Shown here piece by piece: positions 9,519 through 20,500 of a DNA stretch of 64,000 nt. Under the pieces are notes generated by a model. That model saw only the letters and a list, made by a program, of their open reading frames with translations, did not search any database and was not told the origin of the DNA. Location of the stretch: NCBI GenBank assembly GCA_020722565.1, contig DYKO01000005.1, forward strand, positions 62,001 through 126,000, in the 5' to 3' direction. The position numbers and the translations under genes were made by a program. Source of the DNA: Rikenella microfusus (lineage in GTDB: Bacteria; Bacteroidota; Bacteroidia; Bacteroidales; Tenuifilaceae). Position 1 is the stretch's first letter, and each line of letters starts with the position of its first letter.

Positions 9519-11210
9519 ATGAATAGGTTTGCGTTTATCATACTAACTTACCTCCTGCTCACAAACTTCCTATCCGCTACGGGTCAGGAAGTAGAAAAAA
9601 AGGCATTTTACATCGATTCAACCGGCAAGCTATTTGTTTCGCCAAACGTTCCGGTAAAACTGTTTATTGGCACCAAACCCGATGGCTCCGATGCCGTTCC
9701 CCTCAGAAAAGAAAACGCTAAAACCGGAATCCTTTACTGGAACGGGCACGGACCTCAACTCATGACACACCTCGACCTTTATAAGGGCCGAAAAATAAGA
9801 TTCGAACTATTTGCCGATGGAATTTCACCAAAAACATCAATCATCCCAAAAAACATAAGCGTATTGGAGCTAAAAGAGGCAATAGTTATACAAGGAGGCT
9901 CCATTATTGAGCTAGCAGCAATTGATGAGAATGCTGGAGTCGAACAAATATTTTTTGCCATAAATGATAACAGTTTCAACGAGTACAATGAGCCCATTAA
10001 CTTAACCGACGACGGAGAGTATGAAATAAAAGTTTACTCAACTGACCATCTTGGCAACACCGAACCAGGGGTTTACCGTAAAATTATTGTTGATGCCACC
10101 CCACCTATAACCGAAATTTCAACTAAAGGCGATAGGTACGAAGACATTTTATCGGGCAGGGCTGCTATAATTCTTACCCCAACCGATAGATTTGGCGTTG
10201 AATCAACCAAAATTATGATTGATTCGTTGGGCAAATGGTTTGAATACAAGCAACCCATACAGACATCGGCACTTGCCGAGGGATTACACAAACTTACATG
10301 GTACTCGACCGATAAAGCTGGCAATGTTGAACCACATAAAAGTCACACCTTCTTCGTGGATAAAACGCCCCCCATGGTGGTAGAGGAAATTGACGGTAAC
10401 TCATACATGGTGGGCAACCGCGAATTCTCTTCGGGCCGAAGCCGTTTAAAGATTATGGCTGTAGATAATAAAGCAGGTGTTAAAGAAATATACTATTCGC
10501 TGAACAACAAGCAATTTCTGCTATACGAAAAACCCGTTTTGCTCTCTGACATCTTAGGAACGGTAAAATTGAAAACATATGCAATCGACAATGTTAATAA
10601 CCGGAGTAACTCCGAAGCCAACTCACAATCGTTTACCATGCCAACCATCGATATCACCGGTCCCAACCTCGACTATCGGTACATTGGAAAAAACATTACT
10701 CTAAGAGATACCATCTGGATTGGCCCTGCTACTAAAATTGAACTCATTGCAACAGACAAAGAGGCTGGAGTAAATCGTATTGAGTACTCTCTCAACAGAA
10801 GCGAAAATCGCCAGTACCTTGAGCCCTTTGTAATTACCGAAAATGATTTCTATACTATGGAATTCACTGGTTACGATAATGTGGATAACCTAAATGCTAA
10901 AGCGTTTAGCTTTGCAGTTGATAATCAAGCACCAGAAATTTACTGGCATTTCAGTGTCAAACCCATTGAGAGAATAAAGAATGACAACGAAGAAATAGCT
11001 GTTTACCCCACCAATACTATGATTTATCTTGGCGCTTCGGACAACATAACGGCAAAATTATCAATCACTTACAGTATAAACGGTTCAAAATTCCAAGAAT
11101 ACTCAACGCCAATTAGTAACCTTAAATTCGGCCTTAACGAACTTATAATTACAGCAAGCGATGAACTAAATAATACCACTAGTATTACTGTAAAATTTTT
11201 TATTAAATGA
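9519..11210 (+). CDS. Secreted protein with about five OmpL47-type beta repeats
   Basis: Signal peptide; repeated pattern (AxDxxAGVxxIxYSlN...YxxP...Y.xDnvgN) e.g. ELAAIDENAGVEQIFFAINDNSF, KIMAVDNKAGVKEIYYSLNNKQF, ELIATDKEAGVNRIEYSLNRSEN. Confidence 0.87.
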   Translation: MNRFAFIILTYLLLTNFLSATGQEVEKKAFYIDSTGKLFVSPNVPVKLFIGTKPDGSDAVPLRKENAKTGILYWNGHGPQLMTHLDLYKGRKIRFELFADGISPKTSIIPKNISVLELKEAIVIQGGSIIELAAIDENAGVEQIFFAINDNSFNEYNEPINLTDDGEYEIKVYSTDHLGNTEPGVYRKIIVDATPPITEISTKGDRYEDILSGRAAIILTPTDRFGVESTKIMIDSLGKWFEYKQPIQTSALAEGLHKLTWYSTDKAGNVEPHKSHTFFVDKTPPMVVEEIDGNSYMVGNREFSSGRSRLKIMAVDNKAGVKEIYYSLNNKQFLLYEKPVLLSDILGTVKLKTYAIDNVNNRSNSEANSQSFTMPTIDITGPNLDYRYIGKNITLRDTIWIGPATKIELIATDKEAGVNRIEYSLNRSENRQYLEPFVITENDFYTMEFTGYDNVDNLNAKAFSFAVDNQAPEIYWHFSVKPIERIKNDNEEIAVYPTNTMIYLGASDNITAKLSITYSINGSKFQEYSTPISNLKFGLNELIITASDELNNTTSITVKFFIK

Positions 11211-11238
11211 GTGCCTCAAATTTATTAGTAATATACGT

Positions 11239-11265
11239 AAAAGGCTGTCCATAGGCAGCCTTTGT
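11239..11265. terminator. Intrinsic terminator between convergent genes
   Basis: AAAAGGCTG-tccatagg-CAGCCTTTGTTT hairpin. Confidence 0.65.
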
Positions 11266-11682
11266 TTATAGGGAATCAACATTCATTTTCAGGTGAACCT
11301 CATTTTTCTGGTAAACCTCTTCATCACCATCATTTCCCTCGGGTAGCTCTACATATTTTTCCTTATCAAGGTCAACGTTAACCACAAATGCTGGTACACC
11401 TACCGAGGTAACCCATACATTTCCATTTCGGTAAATGTAAACCCTGCGAACATTATCCCAGTAGAAATTGTACCTCAGGAAATAAATCCATCGACGGTAA
11501 AATGCCTTTTTAGGAGCCCAACCGGGATGGTAGATCACAACTTTTTTAGGAGGCGTCTTACGATGTTTTACTACAACTACCTTGTGAGCGGGTTTTGTTT
11601 TTACAACCCTTTGTGCATTTGCATCAAATGTTACAAAAAGTAACATTATTAGCATGGGAAATACAAAATTTATACTCTTCAT
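11266..11682 (-). CDS. Secreted hypothetical protein, basic N-terminal part and acidic C-terminus
   Basis: Clear signal peptide FPMLIMLLFVTFDANA; complete ORF between terminator and intergenic region; no family named. Confidence 0.75.
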   Translation of the reverse strand: MKSINFVFPMLIMLLFVTFDANAQRVVKTKPAHKVVVVKHRKTPPKKVVIYHPGWAPKKAFYRRWIYFLRYNFYWDNVRRVYIYRNGNVWVTSVGVPAFVVNVDLDKEKYVELPEGNDGDEEVYQKNEVHLKMNVDSL

Positions 11683-11843
11683 ATCAAAGTAATTTTATGT
11701 CGTTTAAACATAATACAAAACAAAGAACGAATACCCTAAATAAAAAAAATTCATGTAAATATTTATTTAGGTTTAACTTAAAAGTAAACTTGGATTAACC
11801 ACTACATGTAACTCAAAATTTAATTTTGAAAAAAGAATAGAAC

Positions 11844-13739
11844 ATGAACTTAAGAAAATATTCCATCCGCCAACTTTTGAAATTCACCGGTTTTCTTGTG
11901 GTGCTATCGCTAGTAGTTTTTACCGCAATTTTCTTAACGCAGCAAATCAATTCCCAGCATTACAGAGAGGCATTGCTTAATCTTGAACACCTTCACCAAC
12001 TAAACCTGACCCTGCAAAAGAATAAATTCGATTTCCTCTTTATTGATATGAAAAGCATGCAACTTTACCGCTTTGGCTACTCAAAATCAACTCTTCAACA
12101 CGATAGCCTAATTAAAATAACCAACGAAGAACTGATCAAATTAGAGCAGCAATTTAAACATGTTCAGACAATTGACATTAAAACGTTAATATCGAAATAC
12201 GACAGACAGTTTCAGGAACTCAAAGATTTAGTTATAGAAAGAGGCTTTAAGGACAATGGGTTAGAGGGGCAGCTCAGAGAAAAAATTCACATGGTAGAGG
12301 AAAATGTGAAACAGCTAAGAGATTTTAGGTTGATGAGCCATATGCTAATGCTGCGAAGGCATGAAAAAGATTACATTATTCGACGAGACTCAACGTATAT
12401 AAAAAAATTTGACACGGAATACCAGGCCGCCCAAGACTATGCTACAAAAATTAGCAACGGAAATAAGTTTGAAACATTAAAATTACTCAAGAATTATAGC
12501 AACCTGTTTCATTCATACATAGAAATTGACAAACGAATTGGAATAAATGAAACTAAAGGAGCCCAAGCTAGGTTAAACGAACTATCGATTGACCTTAGTA
12601 AACGCATTGATGAACTTCGGACCGAACTCACCAAAAAGTTGAATGCCAATAGCCATAAAATGTATGTATCAATGCTAGGGTTAATATTCATTACCTCAAT
12701 TCTACTGATACTCATTCTTGCCAAAATAATAAAACACATCACCAAAACAATAAAATCGATTCAACAAATCCTTAAAAGGATGGGTAAGGGCGAAATTCCA
12801 GAACAAATAAATATCAGAGGTAAAGATGAATTTAGCGGTATTGAGCATTCCGTAAATGAACTTTCCACAGCACTCCGTAATACACGCGACTTTGCCATTG
12901 CAGTAGGGAAAGGTAACTTCTACTCAGAGGTTAATGTTTTCAACAATTCTGGGGAACTGGGAACCAGTTTGATTGAGATGCGAAAGCAGCTCATGACCGT
13001 AGCTGAAGAGAGGGAACAAAATTTCAAAATCAATGAGCAAAGAAACTGGCTAAACGAAAACCTTGCCAAAGCAAGCGAACTACTGAGAACAAAATTTGAA
13101 AACACCACCGAGCTTTGCTTCCAATTCATCCGCTTTATAGTAAAGGCAACTGCTGCATTACAGGGTGGAGTATATTTAATTAAAATCGACGAAGAAACCA
13201 ACGAGCAATTTATTGAGCTAAGTGCTGCGTATGCACTAGATCGGCGCAAATATCTAAACCATAGGCTTGACATTCACGAAGGGCTACCTGGTGCTTGCAT
13301 CTATGAAAAAGATATCATCTATATAACCGATATTCCTAAGGATTACACACATATTACAACAGGCTTAGGCCACTCAAGTCCTTCGTGCATAGTATTAGCC
13401 CCTCTTGTAACCGATAGGAATGAAGTATTGGGCTGCATTGAAGTAGCAAGCTACAACATACTGTCGTCTATCCAGGTCGAATTTATAAGTAAAAGTTGCG
13501 TAAGCCTTGCTTCGGCAATCAAATTTATCGAAATGATCAATTTTAATGAAAGAGTAATTATAGAAATGAAACAGAAAAACAACGAGCTACTGGCCAGCGA
13601 AGAAGAACTCAAACAAAACATGGAGGAACTGAAAACCATTAGAGAAGACATGGAACGTAGAGAAGAGGAACTGCAACGTGAAATAAAGATATTGCAAAAC
13701 AAACTGTTTAGTCTTGAAATTGAAAACAAACTAAATTAA
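11844..13739 (+). CDS. Membrane receptor-like protein: extracytoplasmic helical domain, HAMP, GAF, C-terminal coiled coil; no kinase domain seen
   Basis: Two TM segments, HAMP-like region after second TM, GAF-like LPGACIYEKDIIYITDIPKDYTHITTGLGHSSPSCIVLAPLV..EVLGCIEVAS, then long Glu/Lys coiled coil to the stop codon. Confidence 0.82.
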   Translation: MNLRKYSIRQLLKFTGFLVVLSLVVFTAIFLTQQINSQHYREALLNLEHLHQLNLTLQKNKFDFLFIDMKSMQLYRFGYSKSTLQHDSLIKITNEELIKLEQQFKHVQTIDIKTLISKYDRQFQELKDLVIERGFKDNGLEGQLREKIHMVEENVKQLRDFRLMSHMLMLRRHEKDYIIRRDSTYIKKFDTEYQAAQDYATKISNGNKFETLKLLKNYSNLFHSYIEIDKRIGINETKGAQARLNELSIDLSKRIDELRTELTKKLNANSHKMYVSMLGLIFITSILLILILAKIIKHITKTIKSIQQILKRMGKGEIPEQINIRGKDEFSGIEHSVNELSTALRNTRDFAIAVGKGNFYSEVNVFNNSGELGTSLIEMRKQLMTVAEEREQNFKINEQRNWLNENLAKASELLRTKFENTTELCFQFIRFIVKATAALQGGVYLIKIDEETNEQFIELSAAYALDRRKYLNHRLDIHEGLPGACIYEKDIIYITDIPKDYTHITTGLGHSSPSCIVLAPLVTDRNEVLGCIEVASYNILSSIQVEFISKSCVSLASAIKFIEMINFNERVIIEMKQKNNELLASEEELKQNMEELKTIREDMERREEELQREIKILQNKLFSLEIENKLN

Positions 13740-14385
13740 AAAGTTTATTCCTATCAACCAAGAGAAAAAGTTAAATTTTGAATCTACTCCTCAAAACTGC
13801 CGTGGAATTGAAAAATTAATAAAGGGAGAGAAAAATCAATCGCCCTATAATTATAATTTAATTCAAAATGTACAAGTAAGTATCAAAACACCCATGCTAG
13901 CAGCGTGGAATTGATTCATTAAACATTTTAATAATAGCTATAAACGAATATCAATCCATGAAGAATACGGATATAGCTCGCAGTTTAACTTTGTGCCCAA
14001 AATTTTATCATTTACCAAGGCTATGTGCCATTCAAAACTGGAGTACATCATGATCCTTTTACAAGTTGTATGACGCAGATAAGTTTAATCAGTTCTGAAA
14101 AACAGTGTAGTAGTTTAATCTATCGCAATAAAGGTTTCCAGCATGGAACGAATTCTGTAAACCATGAAACAATAGGTAACCAGTTTAAATTCTCCTTGTA
14201 CACCTCCTGCCGTTTATGCTTTTAACACATTAATAATCGGTTAAATACATAATGCCAACGTTCCTTTTGTATTGTTATTTAACAAATTAACAAACTTTAT
14301 GACACAATGGCCACAATTTAACAGGCTCCTCAAAACCTTATGAAACATTTTATGTTATTTTTGTTTCCATAGTTTACATATAGAT

Positions 14386-15024
14386 ATGAACGAAGAACTA
14401 ACAAAGATAATACTCAGGGTAAACGAGCTATATACAAAGTATGGTATTAAAAGCATCACCATGGATGATGTTGCCCGTCATCTGGGTATATCAAAAAAGA
14501 CACTTTACAAGTATGTATCCGATAAGGATGACCTGGTGGGCAAGGTTATTGATTACCAAATTGAGCAGCTTAACAAGGGCATGAAGTGCCCAAAAACAAG
14601 CTATAATGCCATTGAAGAACTTTTGATTGTAAGTAAAATTTTAAATCAGAAAATGAAGGAAATAAACCTTGCTACCATTTACGACCTTCGCAAATACTAT
14701 CCTCAGCACTATGAACGATTCACCAAGGCACGGCGTAAAAAAATGCTTGAGAATGTCATTGCAAACATTCACAAAGGACAAATTGAAGGATTATACCGAA
14801 CCGATCTCAATCCTGACATAATTGCACGGCTTCAAATATTACGCATTGAGAGCATTGTTGAAAACGATGTATTTAGCATTGAAGAGTTTACCTCCGATAA
14901 GTTTTTTTACGAAATATTCATTTACCATATCAGGGGGATGGCCAATCAAAAGGGAATTGACTTCCTTGAAAACGAACTTAAAAACTTTGATATTAACGAC
15001 TTAAACTTTTTGCAAACAAAATGA
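14386..15024 (+). CDS. TetR/AcrR family transcriptional regulator
   Basis: N-terminal HTH GIKSITMDDVARHLGISKKTLYKYVSDKDDLV. Confidence 0.93.
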   Translation: MNEELTKIILRVNELYTKYGIKSITMDDVARHLGISKKTLYKYVSDKDDLVGKVIDYQIEQLNKGMKCPKTSYNAIEELLIVSKILNQKMKEINLATIYDLRKYYPQHYERFTKARRKKMLENVIANIHKGQIEGLYRTDLNPDIIARLQILRIESIVENDVFSIEEFTSDKFFYEIFIYHIRGMANQKGIDFLENELKNFDINDLNFLQTK

Positions 15025-16340
15025 AACAGCTAATTTTAAACAAATTTGCTATTATCACAGCCTGTGTTGCTATACTGGCACCGGCAGCAAGCACACAAGA
15101 TACCGTTCTGTCATTAAATCTTAAACAGGCACAGGATTATGCCCTTGCCAACAACCTGAAACGCAAAAATGCAGCGCTGGATGTTGACATTGCAAAGAAG
15201 AAAGTTTGGGAAACAACTGCCCAGGGGCTTCCGCAGGTAAGCGCCGGAGTTGATTTTCAGTACATACTGAACGATCTGCCCAAGTTAACCTTTCCTGGAC
15301 AAAACGGGCAGCCTATTGAAATTGAAGTAGGTGAAAAGGCTAATGCTACCTATAGCATAAGCGTTTCCCAACTGGTTTTCAATGGTCCATATATTGTAGG
15401 GCTTCAGGCTGCGCGGGCCTACAAGGCAATGTCGGAACAGGCTCTTGCCAAAACCGATCAGGAAATCAAAGCCAATGTTGCGGCTGGTTACCTTACTGTG
15501 CTTCTGCTCCAGGAAACCACCTCAATAATGGATTCAAGCTTAGAAAACCTGCGACGAATAGCACTTGATACGGAACAGCTTCATAAAAATGGTTTCGCAG
15601 ATAGAACTGGGGTTGACCAGCTAAAGGTTTCGGTTTCGCTGCTTGAGAATTCCTCAGTGGAAACCCGTAAGCAGCTAAACACTGCAACAAGATTACTGAA
15701 ACTTCAACTTGGGCTACCCGATAGTGCAAATCTAATTTTAAGTGACAACCTAAAAAAAATGATTGACTCCTACAACCCGCTTAATCAATCAGTTCAATTT
15801 GATGCTAACCGTAATATCGACCTAAAAATTTTGGATAATCAGGTAACAATAAATAAACTTCAGTTAAAGTTGAATCAATCATACTTTCTTCCCAGCATAT
15901 CAGCGTTTGTAAGTTTTCAACGCCTACACAAGGAACCACAAATCAATTTTACACCCAAAGCTCTGCTTGGTGCTAAACTTACGCTTCCGATTTTCTCCTG
16001 CGGTATGCGGTTGTCGAAGGTACAACAGGCAAAACTTGAGCTAAACAAATCCATTAACACTTACAATGAGGTTCGCCAGAGCGTAGAGATGGACTTTGCT
16101 GATGCAAGGGCAAACCTGTCTGTAGCTTGGTCAAAGTACGAAACCCAAAGCAAAAACCGGGAACTGGCCTATAGGGTTCTGGAAGAAATCAAAATAAAAC
16201 ACAAAAACGGATTGGCTTCACAACAAGATGTGATACAGGCTAACGATAAGCACCTGCAAGCAGTAGGCAATTACCTTGCTGCTATTGTTGATCTTATCAA
16301 CGCTAAGGTAAGATTGGATAAGATAACCGGAAACATTTAA
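15021..16340 (+). CDS. TolC-family outer membrane efflux protein
   Basis: LNLKQAQDYALANN, long helical repeats, GAKLTLPIFSCGMRLSKVQQAK; overlaps TetR stop by 4 nt. Confidence 0.92.
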   Translation: MKQLILNKFAIITACVAILAPAASTQDTVLSLNLKQAQDYALANNLKRKNAALDVDIAKKKVWETTAQGLPQVSAGVDFQYILNDLPKLTFPGQNGQPIEIEVGEKANATYSISVSQLVFNGPYIVGLQAARAYKAMSEQALAKTDQEIKANVAAGYLTVLLLQETTSIMDSSLENLRRIALDTEQLHKNGFADRTGVDQLKVSVSLLENSSVETRKQLNTATRLLKLQLGLPDSANLILSDNLKKMIDSYNPLNQSVQFDANRNIDLKILDNQVTINKLQLKLNQSYFLPSISAFVSFQRLHKEPQINFTPKALLGAKLTLPIFSCGMRLSKVQQAKLELNKSINTYNEVRQSVEMDFADARANLSVAWSKYETQSKNRELAYRVLEEIKIKHKNGLASQQDVIQANDKHLQAVGNYLAAIVDLINAKVRLDKITGNI

Positions 16341-16368
16341 TCAGGATAACTACAAAATTCTACATATC

Positions 16369-17502
16369 ATGAAACGATTTTCAATAGCAATTATAGCATT
16401 AATAGCCCTTATGGGCTGTAACAGGCAGGAAACACCTGATACTTTAAAAGTTAAACTTGCCAAACTTAAGGAGCAATCCATTAAGCTTAACCATGAAATA
16501 AAGGAACTAGAAAGCCGAATAGCCCAAATGGATACTCTTTCCAACGGTAATGGTTATGTTAAGGTATTAGTTGAAACTATTGAACCTGCACCTTTTTATC
16601 ACTACTTTTTAGCAAGTGGGAAGGTTGAACTTGAAAACGAAGCAAATATCAGTCCCGAAACTAATGGACAAGTAAAACAGATACATGTGGCAAAAGGGCA
16701 AAGTGTCCGAAAAGGAGATGTACTCATTTCGCTTAATACCAGTATAATCGAAAGCAGTATTGAAGAAGTAAAAATTGGTCTTGAAATGGCCACCAGCGTT
16801 TATGAAAAACAAAAGGCTTTGTGGGAGCAAAATATTGGCACTGAGCTGCAGTACCTGCAGGCAAAAAACCAAAAGGAAAGCCTGGAACAGAAGTTTAAAA
16901 CCCTAAACGCCCAGCTGGACATGTCTATTATAAAAGCACCCTTCGATGGCATAGTTGATGATATATATATTAAAGAAGGAGAACTTGCCTCACCCGGCAG
17001 AACAGTTGCCTACATGTTTAATCCCGATAAGCTAAATATAGATGCTGATGTTTCAGAGACTATCCTAGGCAAGGTTCACCCTGGCGATAAGGTAAGAATA
17101 GAATTCCCCTCCTACCCCGACGTGTCAATTGAGGCTCCCCTATTTAGAGTAGGCAATTTAGTCGATTCCAAAACACGTACCATAAAAATTGAAGTTCACT
17201 CTAAAAACCCCAATAAATTAATAAAACCTAATCAAGTAGCCACTCTTTACATCAACGATTATTTCAATCAAACAGCACTAAGTGTGCCTAGCATCATTCT
17301 TAAGAAAGATTCAAAAGGAACCTTCCTCTTTAAGGTTGATTCAAAGGATGGAAAAAGCGTAGCTACAAAAGTTTATGTTGTACCAGGAATAGCATATAAC
17401 GACCGTACCGTAATTGAAAAGGGATTGAACTCGGGCGATAAGGTAATTACCTCAGGTTACAACATGGTAAGCAATGGCGTCACCATTGAACTGGCAAATT
17501 AA
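16369..17502 (+). CDS. RND efflux periplasmic adaptor (MFP) lipoprotein
   Basis: Lipobox ALMGCNR; GQVKQIHVAKGQSVRKGDVLISL and IIKAPFDGIVDDIYIKEGELASPG. Confidence 0.93.
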   Translation: MKRFSIAIIALIALMGCNRQETPDTLKVKLAKLKEQSIKLNHEIKELESRIAQMDTLSNGNGYVKVLVETIEPAPFYHYFLASGKVELENEANISPETNGQVKQIHVAKGQSVRKGDVLISLNTSIIESSIEEVKIGLEMATSVYEKQKALWEQNIGTELQYLQAKNQKESLEQKFKTLNAQLDMSIIKAPFDGIVDDIYIKEGELASPGRTVAYMFNPDKLNIDADVSETILGKVHPGDKVRIEFPSYPDVSIEAPLFRVGNLVDSKTRTIKIEVHSKNPNKLIKPNQVATLYINDYFNQTALSVPSIILKKDSKGTFLFKVDSKDGKSVATKVYVVPGIAYNDRTVIEKGLNSGDKVITSGYNMVSNGVTIELAN

Positions 17503-17537
17503 CTGATTATGTTTAAAAAACAACAACCAACTTGGTT

Positions 17538-20500
17538 ATGGACGACAACAAAATCATCAGAAACTTTAAACTAACCACTTGGGCTTTAAAAAACAAAAAT
17601 ACCGTTTATCTGCTATCGTTTATTATTGCCCTTTTTGGAATAATTGCATACAAGGGACTCCCCAAGGAACTTTTTCCAGAGGTTTACTACCCTACCATAA
17701 TGGTTCAAACCATTTATCCCGGAAACCCACCTATAGATATTGAGAACCTTATTACCCGTCCACTCGAAAAGGAACTTGAAAACGTAAAGGGTCTCAAAAA
17801 ACTATCCTCCTCATCGCTGCAGGATGCATCGATGATTCTGGTGGAATTCAACACCAACACTCCCATTCGCGATGCCTTGCAAGAAACAAAGGACGCTGTT
17901 GACAGGGCAAAAAGTGAGCTCCCGAACGATCTTCTAACAGACCCAGTGGTTAACGATATTGATTTCTCAGAATTCCCGATCATCAACATAAACCTATCGG
18001 GCGATTACTCACTACAGGAATTGAAACGTTTTGCTGAATTTCTGGAGGAAGAAATTGAGACCATTCCTGAAGTATCAAAGGTAAACATTCAGGGTATAGA
18101 GGATAGGGAAATTGTTATCGAAATTGACATGATAAAAATGGAGGCGCTAGGCCTAAGTTTTGCAGACATTGAAAACGCCATAAGGTTCGAAAACGTATCC
18201 ATGTCGGGCGGAGATATCCTTATTGGGAATAATCGCCGATCGATTCGTATAATTGGAGAATTTGAAAGCGTTGACGAAATTGAGGGCATTTCAGTTAAAC
18301 GTGAAAAGGATAGGACCATTTACCTACGCGATGTTGCTGAGGTAAAGGATGACTTCAAAGATGCCACAACAATTGCCCGTTTAAACGGCAAACCAGTAGT
18401 ATCGGTACAAGTTGTTAAAAAGAGCGGCGAAAACTTGCTAAACGCAACAGATCAAATCTTTGCCATTCTAAAAAAAGCACAGGAGAGCAAAACCATACCG
18501 TCAAATCTTGAAGTGACCATAACCAACGACCAAAGCGATATCATCCGAAAACAGCTCTCGAACCTGGAAAACAGCATGTACTTTGCCATTATTCTGGTTG
18601 TGCTGGTTCTCTTCTACTTTTTGGGTACCCGTAATGCGCTCTTTGTAGGTCTCTCAATACCCTTATCCCTGTTGCTTTCGTTTGTGGTTATCAACCTGAT
18701 TGGCTACAAAATCAACATGATTGTTCTATTCTCCCTTATTCTTGCTCTGGGTATGTTGGTGGATAATGCTATTGTGGTGGTGGAAAACATATATCGTTTT
18801 GTTGATAATGGGTTCAAGCCCTTTGAGGCGGCTCGTTTGGCAGTGGGAGAAATAGCTATACCAGTAATTGCATCAACTGCAACTACACTGGCAGCATTTT
18901 TACCCCTGGCTTTTTGGGAGGGCATTACAGGTGAATTCATGAAGAATCTTCCTATTATACTAATAATTGTGCTAACCTCATCGCTTATTGTAGCCCTGAC
19001 AATTATACCGGTTATTACAGCCACATTTATTAAACACGGAGAAGAAATGCACGACAACACCCCCAATAAAAGGAAGGCTAACAGAACAGCGGCTGTATTG
19101 CTTTTAACTGCAATTCTTTTTTACACAATTGGTAACTATTTGATTGCAAATATTCTTGCAACTTTTGCAATTATTGTATTCCTAAATGCCCTATTCTTTT
19201 ATAAGGTTGAAAGGTGGTTCAGATATCGTTTCCTTTCCTGGCTCGAGCAAGCATATGCTAAAACTCTCTCCTACAGCCTTCAGGGCCGACGGCCAGTTTG
19301 GATAACCCTTGGAACCTTTGCCCTTTTGATCCTTACCATTATTTTCTTTGCGGTCAGAAAACCAGAGGTCAAGTTTTTCCCATCCAGCGACCCCAATTAC
19401 ATCAATATTGTTGCTGAGCTCCCAATTGGTAGCGATTTAACGGCAACAGATTCCGTAATGATGCTCATTGAGCACGATATCGACAAAGTTCTTCAACCCT
19501 ACAAGCATATAGTTAAATCAATTCTTACCACTGTAGGAACAGGAGATCCAGAGAAGTGGATGTTTACTATTTCGCAGTACAACAAAGGACTTACCACAAT
19601 AACCTTTGTCGATTATAAGGATCGAAAGGGGATAAACACATCAACTATTATGCGCAGGGTAAATGAAGAACTGTTAAATAAGTATCCCGGCGTAAATATT
19701 GCGGTAAGTCAGAACACGATGGGACCATCAGCCGGTAAGGCAATCAATATAGAAGTTAGCGGCCATGACTTTGAAACACTCATAAGTACAGCCGACTCCA
19801 TCATCAGCTATATTAATAGCCAAAAGGTTGATGGCATTGAGGGATTGAACCTTGACATTGAGCTCGGCAAACCTGAACTCATTGTTAAAATAGACCGGGA
19901 CAAGGCCCGTAGATTTGGCCTGAGTACCATGCAAATAGCTTCAACCATACGAACCGCCATTTATGGTAAAGAAATATCAAAATTTAAAGAAGGTGAAGAC
20001 GATTATTCCATCCAACTCAGATATGCCGACAAGTACCGTTACAACCTTGCAAACCTTATGAACCAAAAAATAGGATTCATAGAGGAGGGACGAATGATTC
20101 AAATTCCTCTTTCATCGGTGGCCACATTTGAATACTCCAATACTTACGGATCGGTTATGCGCAAAGACAAGAATAGAGTAGTAACCATTTATTCCAATGT
20201 GATTAAGGGCTACAATGCCACTAACATTAACAATCAGTTAAAAATGATACTAGCCGACTTTAATTTACCTGAAAACTATACCATTTCATTTACCGGTGAG
20301 CAAGAGGAGCAACAAAAATCGATTGCCTTTTTAACTAGAGCCATGCTAATAGCCTTATCGCTAATTCTTTTGATTCTGGTAACTCAGTTCAACTCACTTA
20401 TCCAACCTTTAATTATCATGACAAGCGTATTATTCAGTACCATAGGCGTACTGGGAGGGTTAGCCACATTCAAAATAGATTTTGTTGTGGTAATGATCGG

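Noticed and set aside
14025-14225. 66-aa ORF in the 13.7-14.4 kb gap
   Set aside because: No recognisable domain or convincing start context; reported only as part of an unexplained region, not as a CDS.
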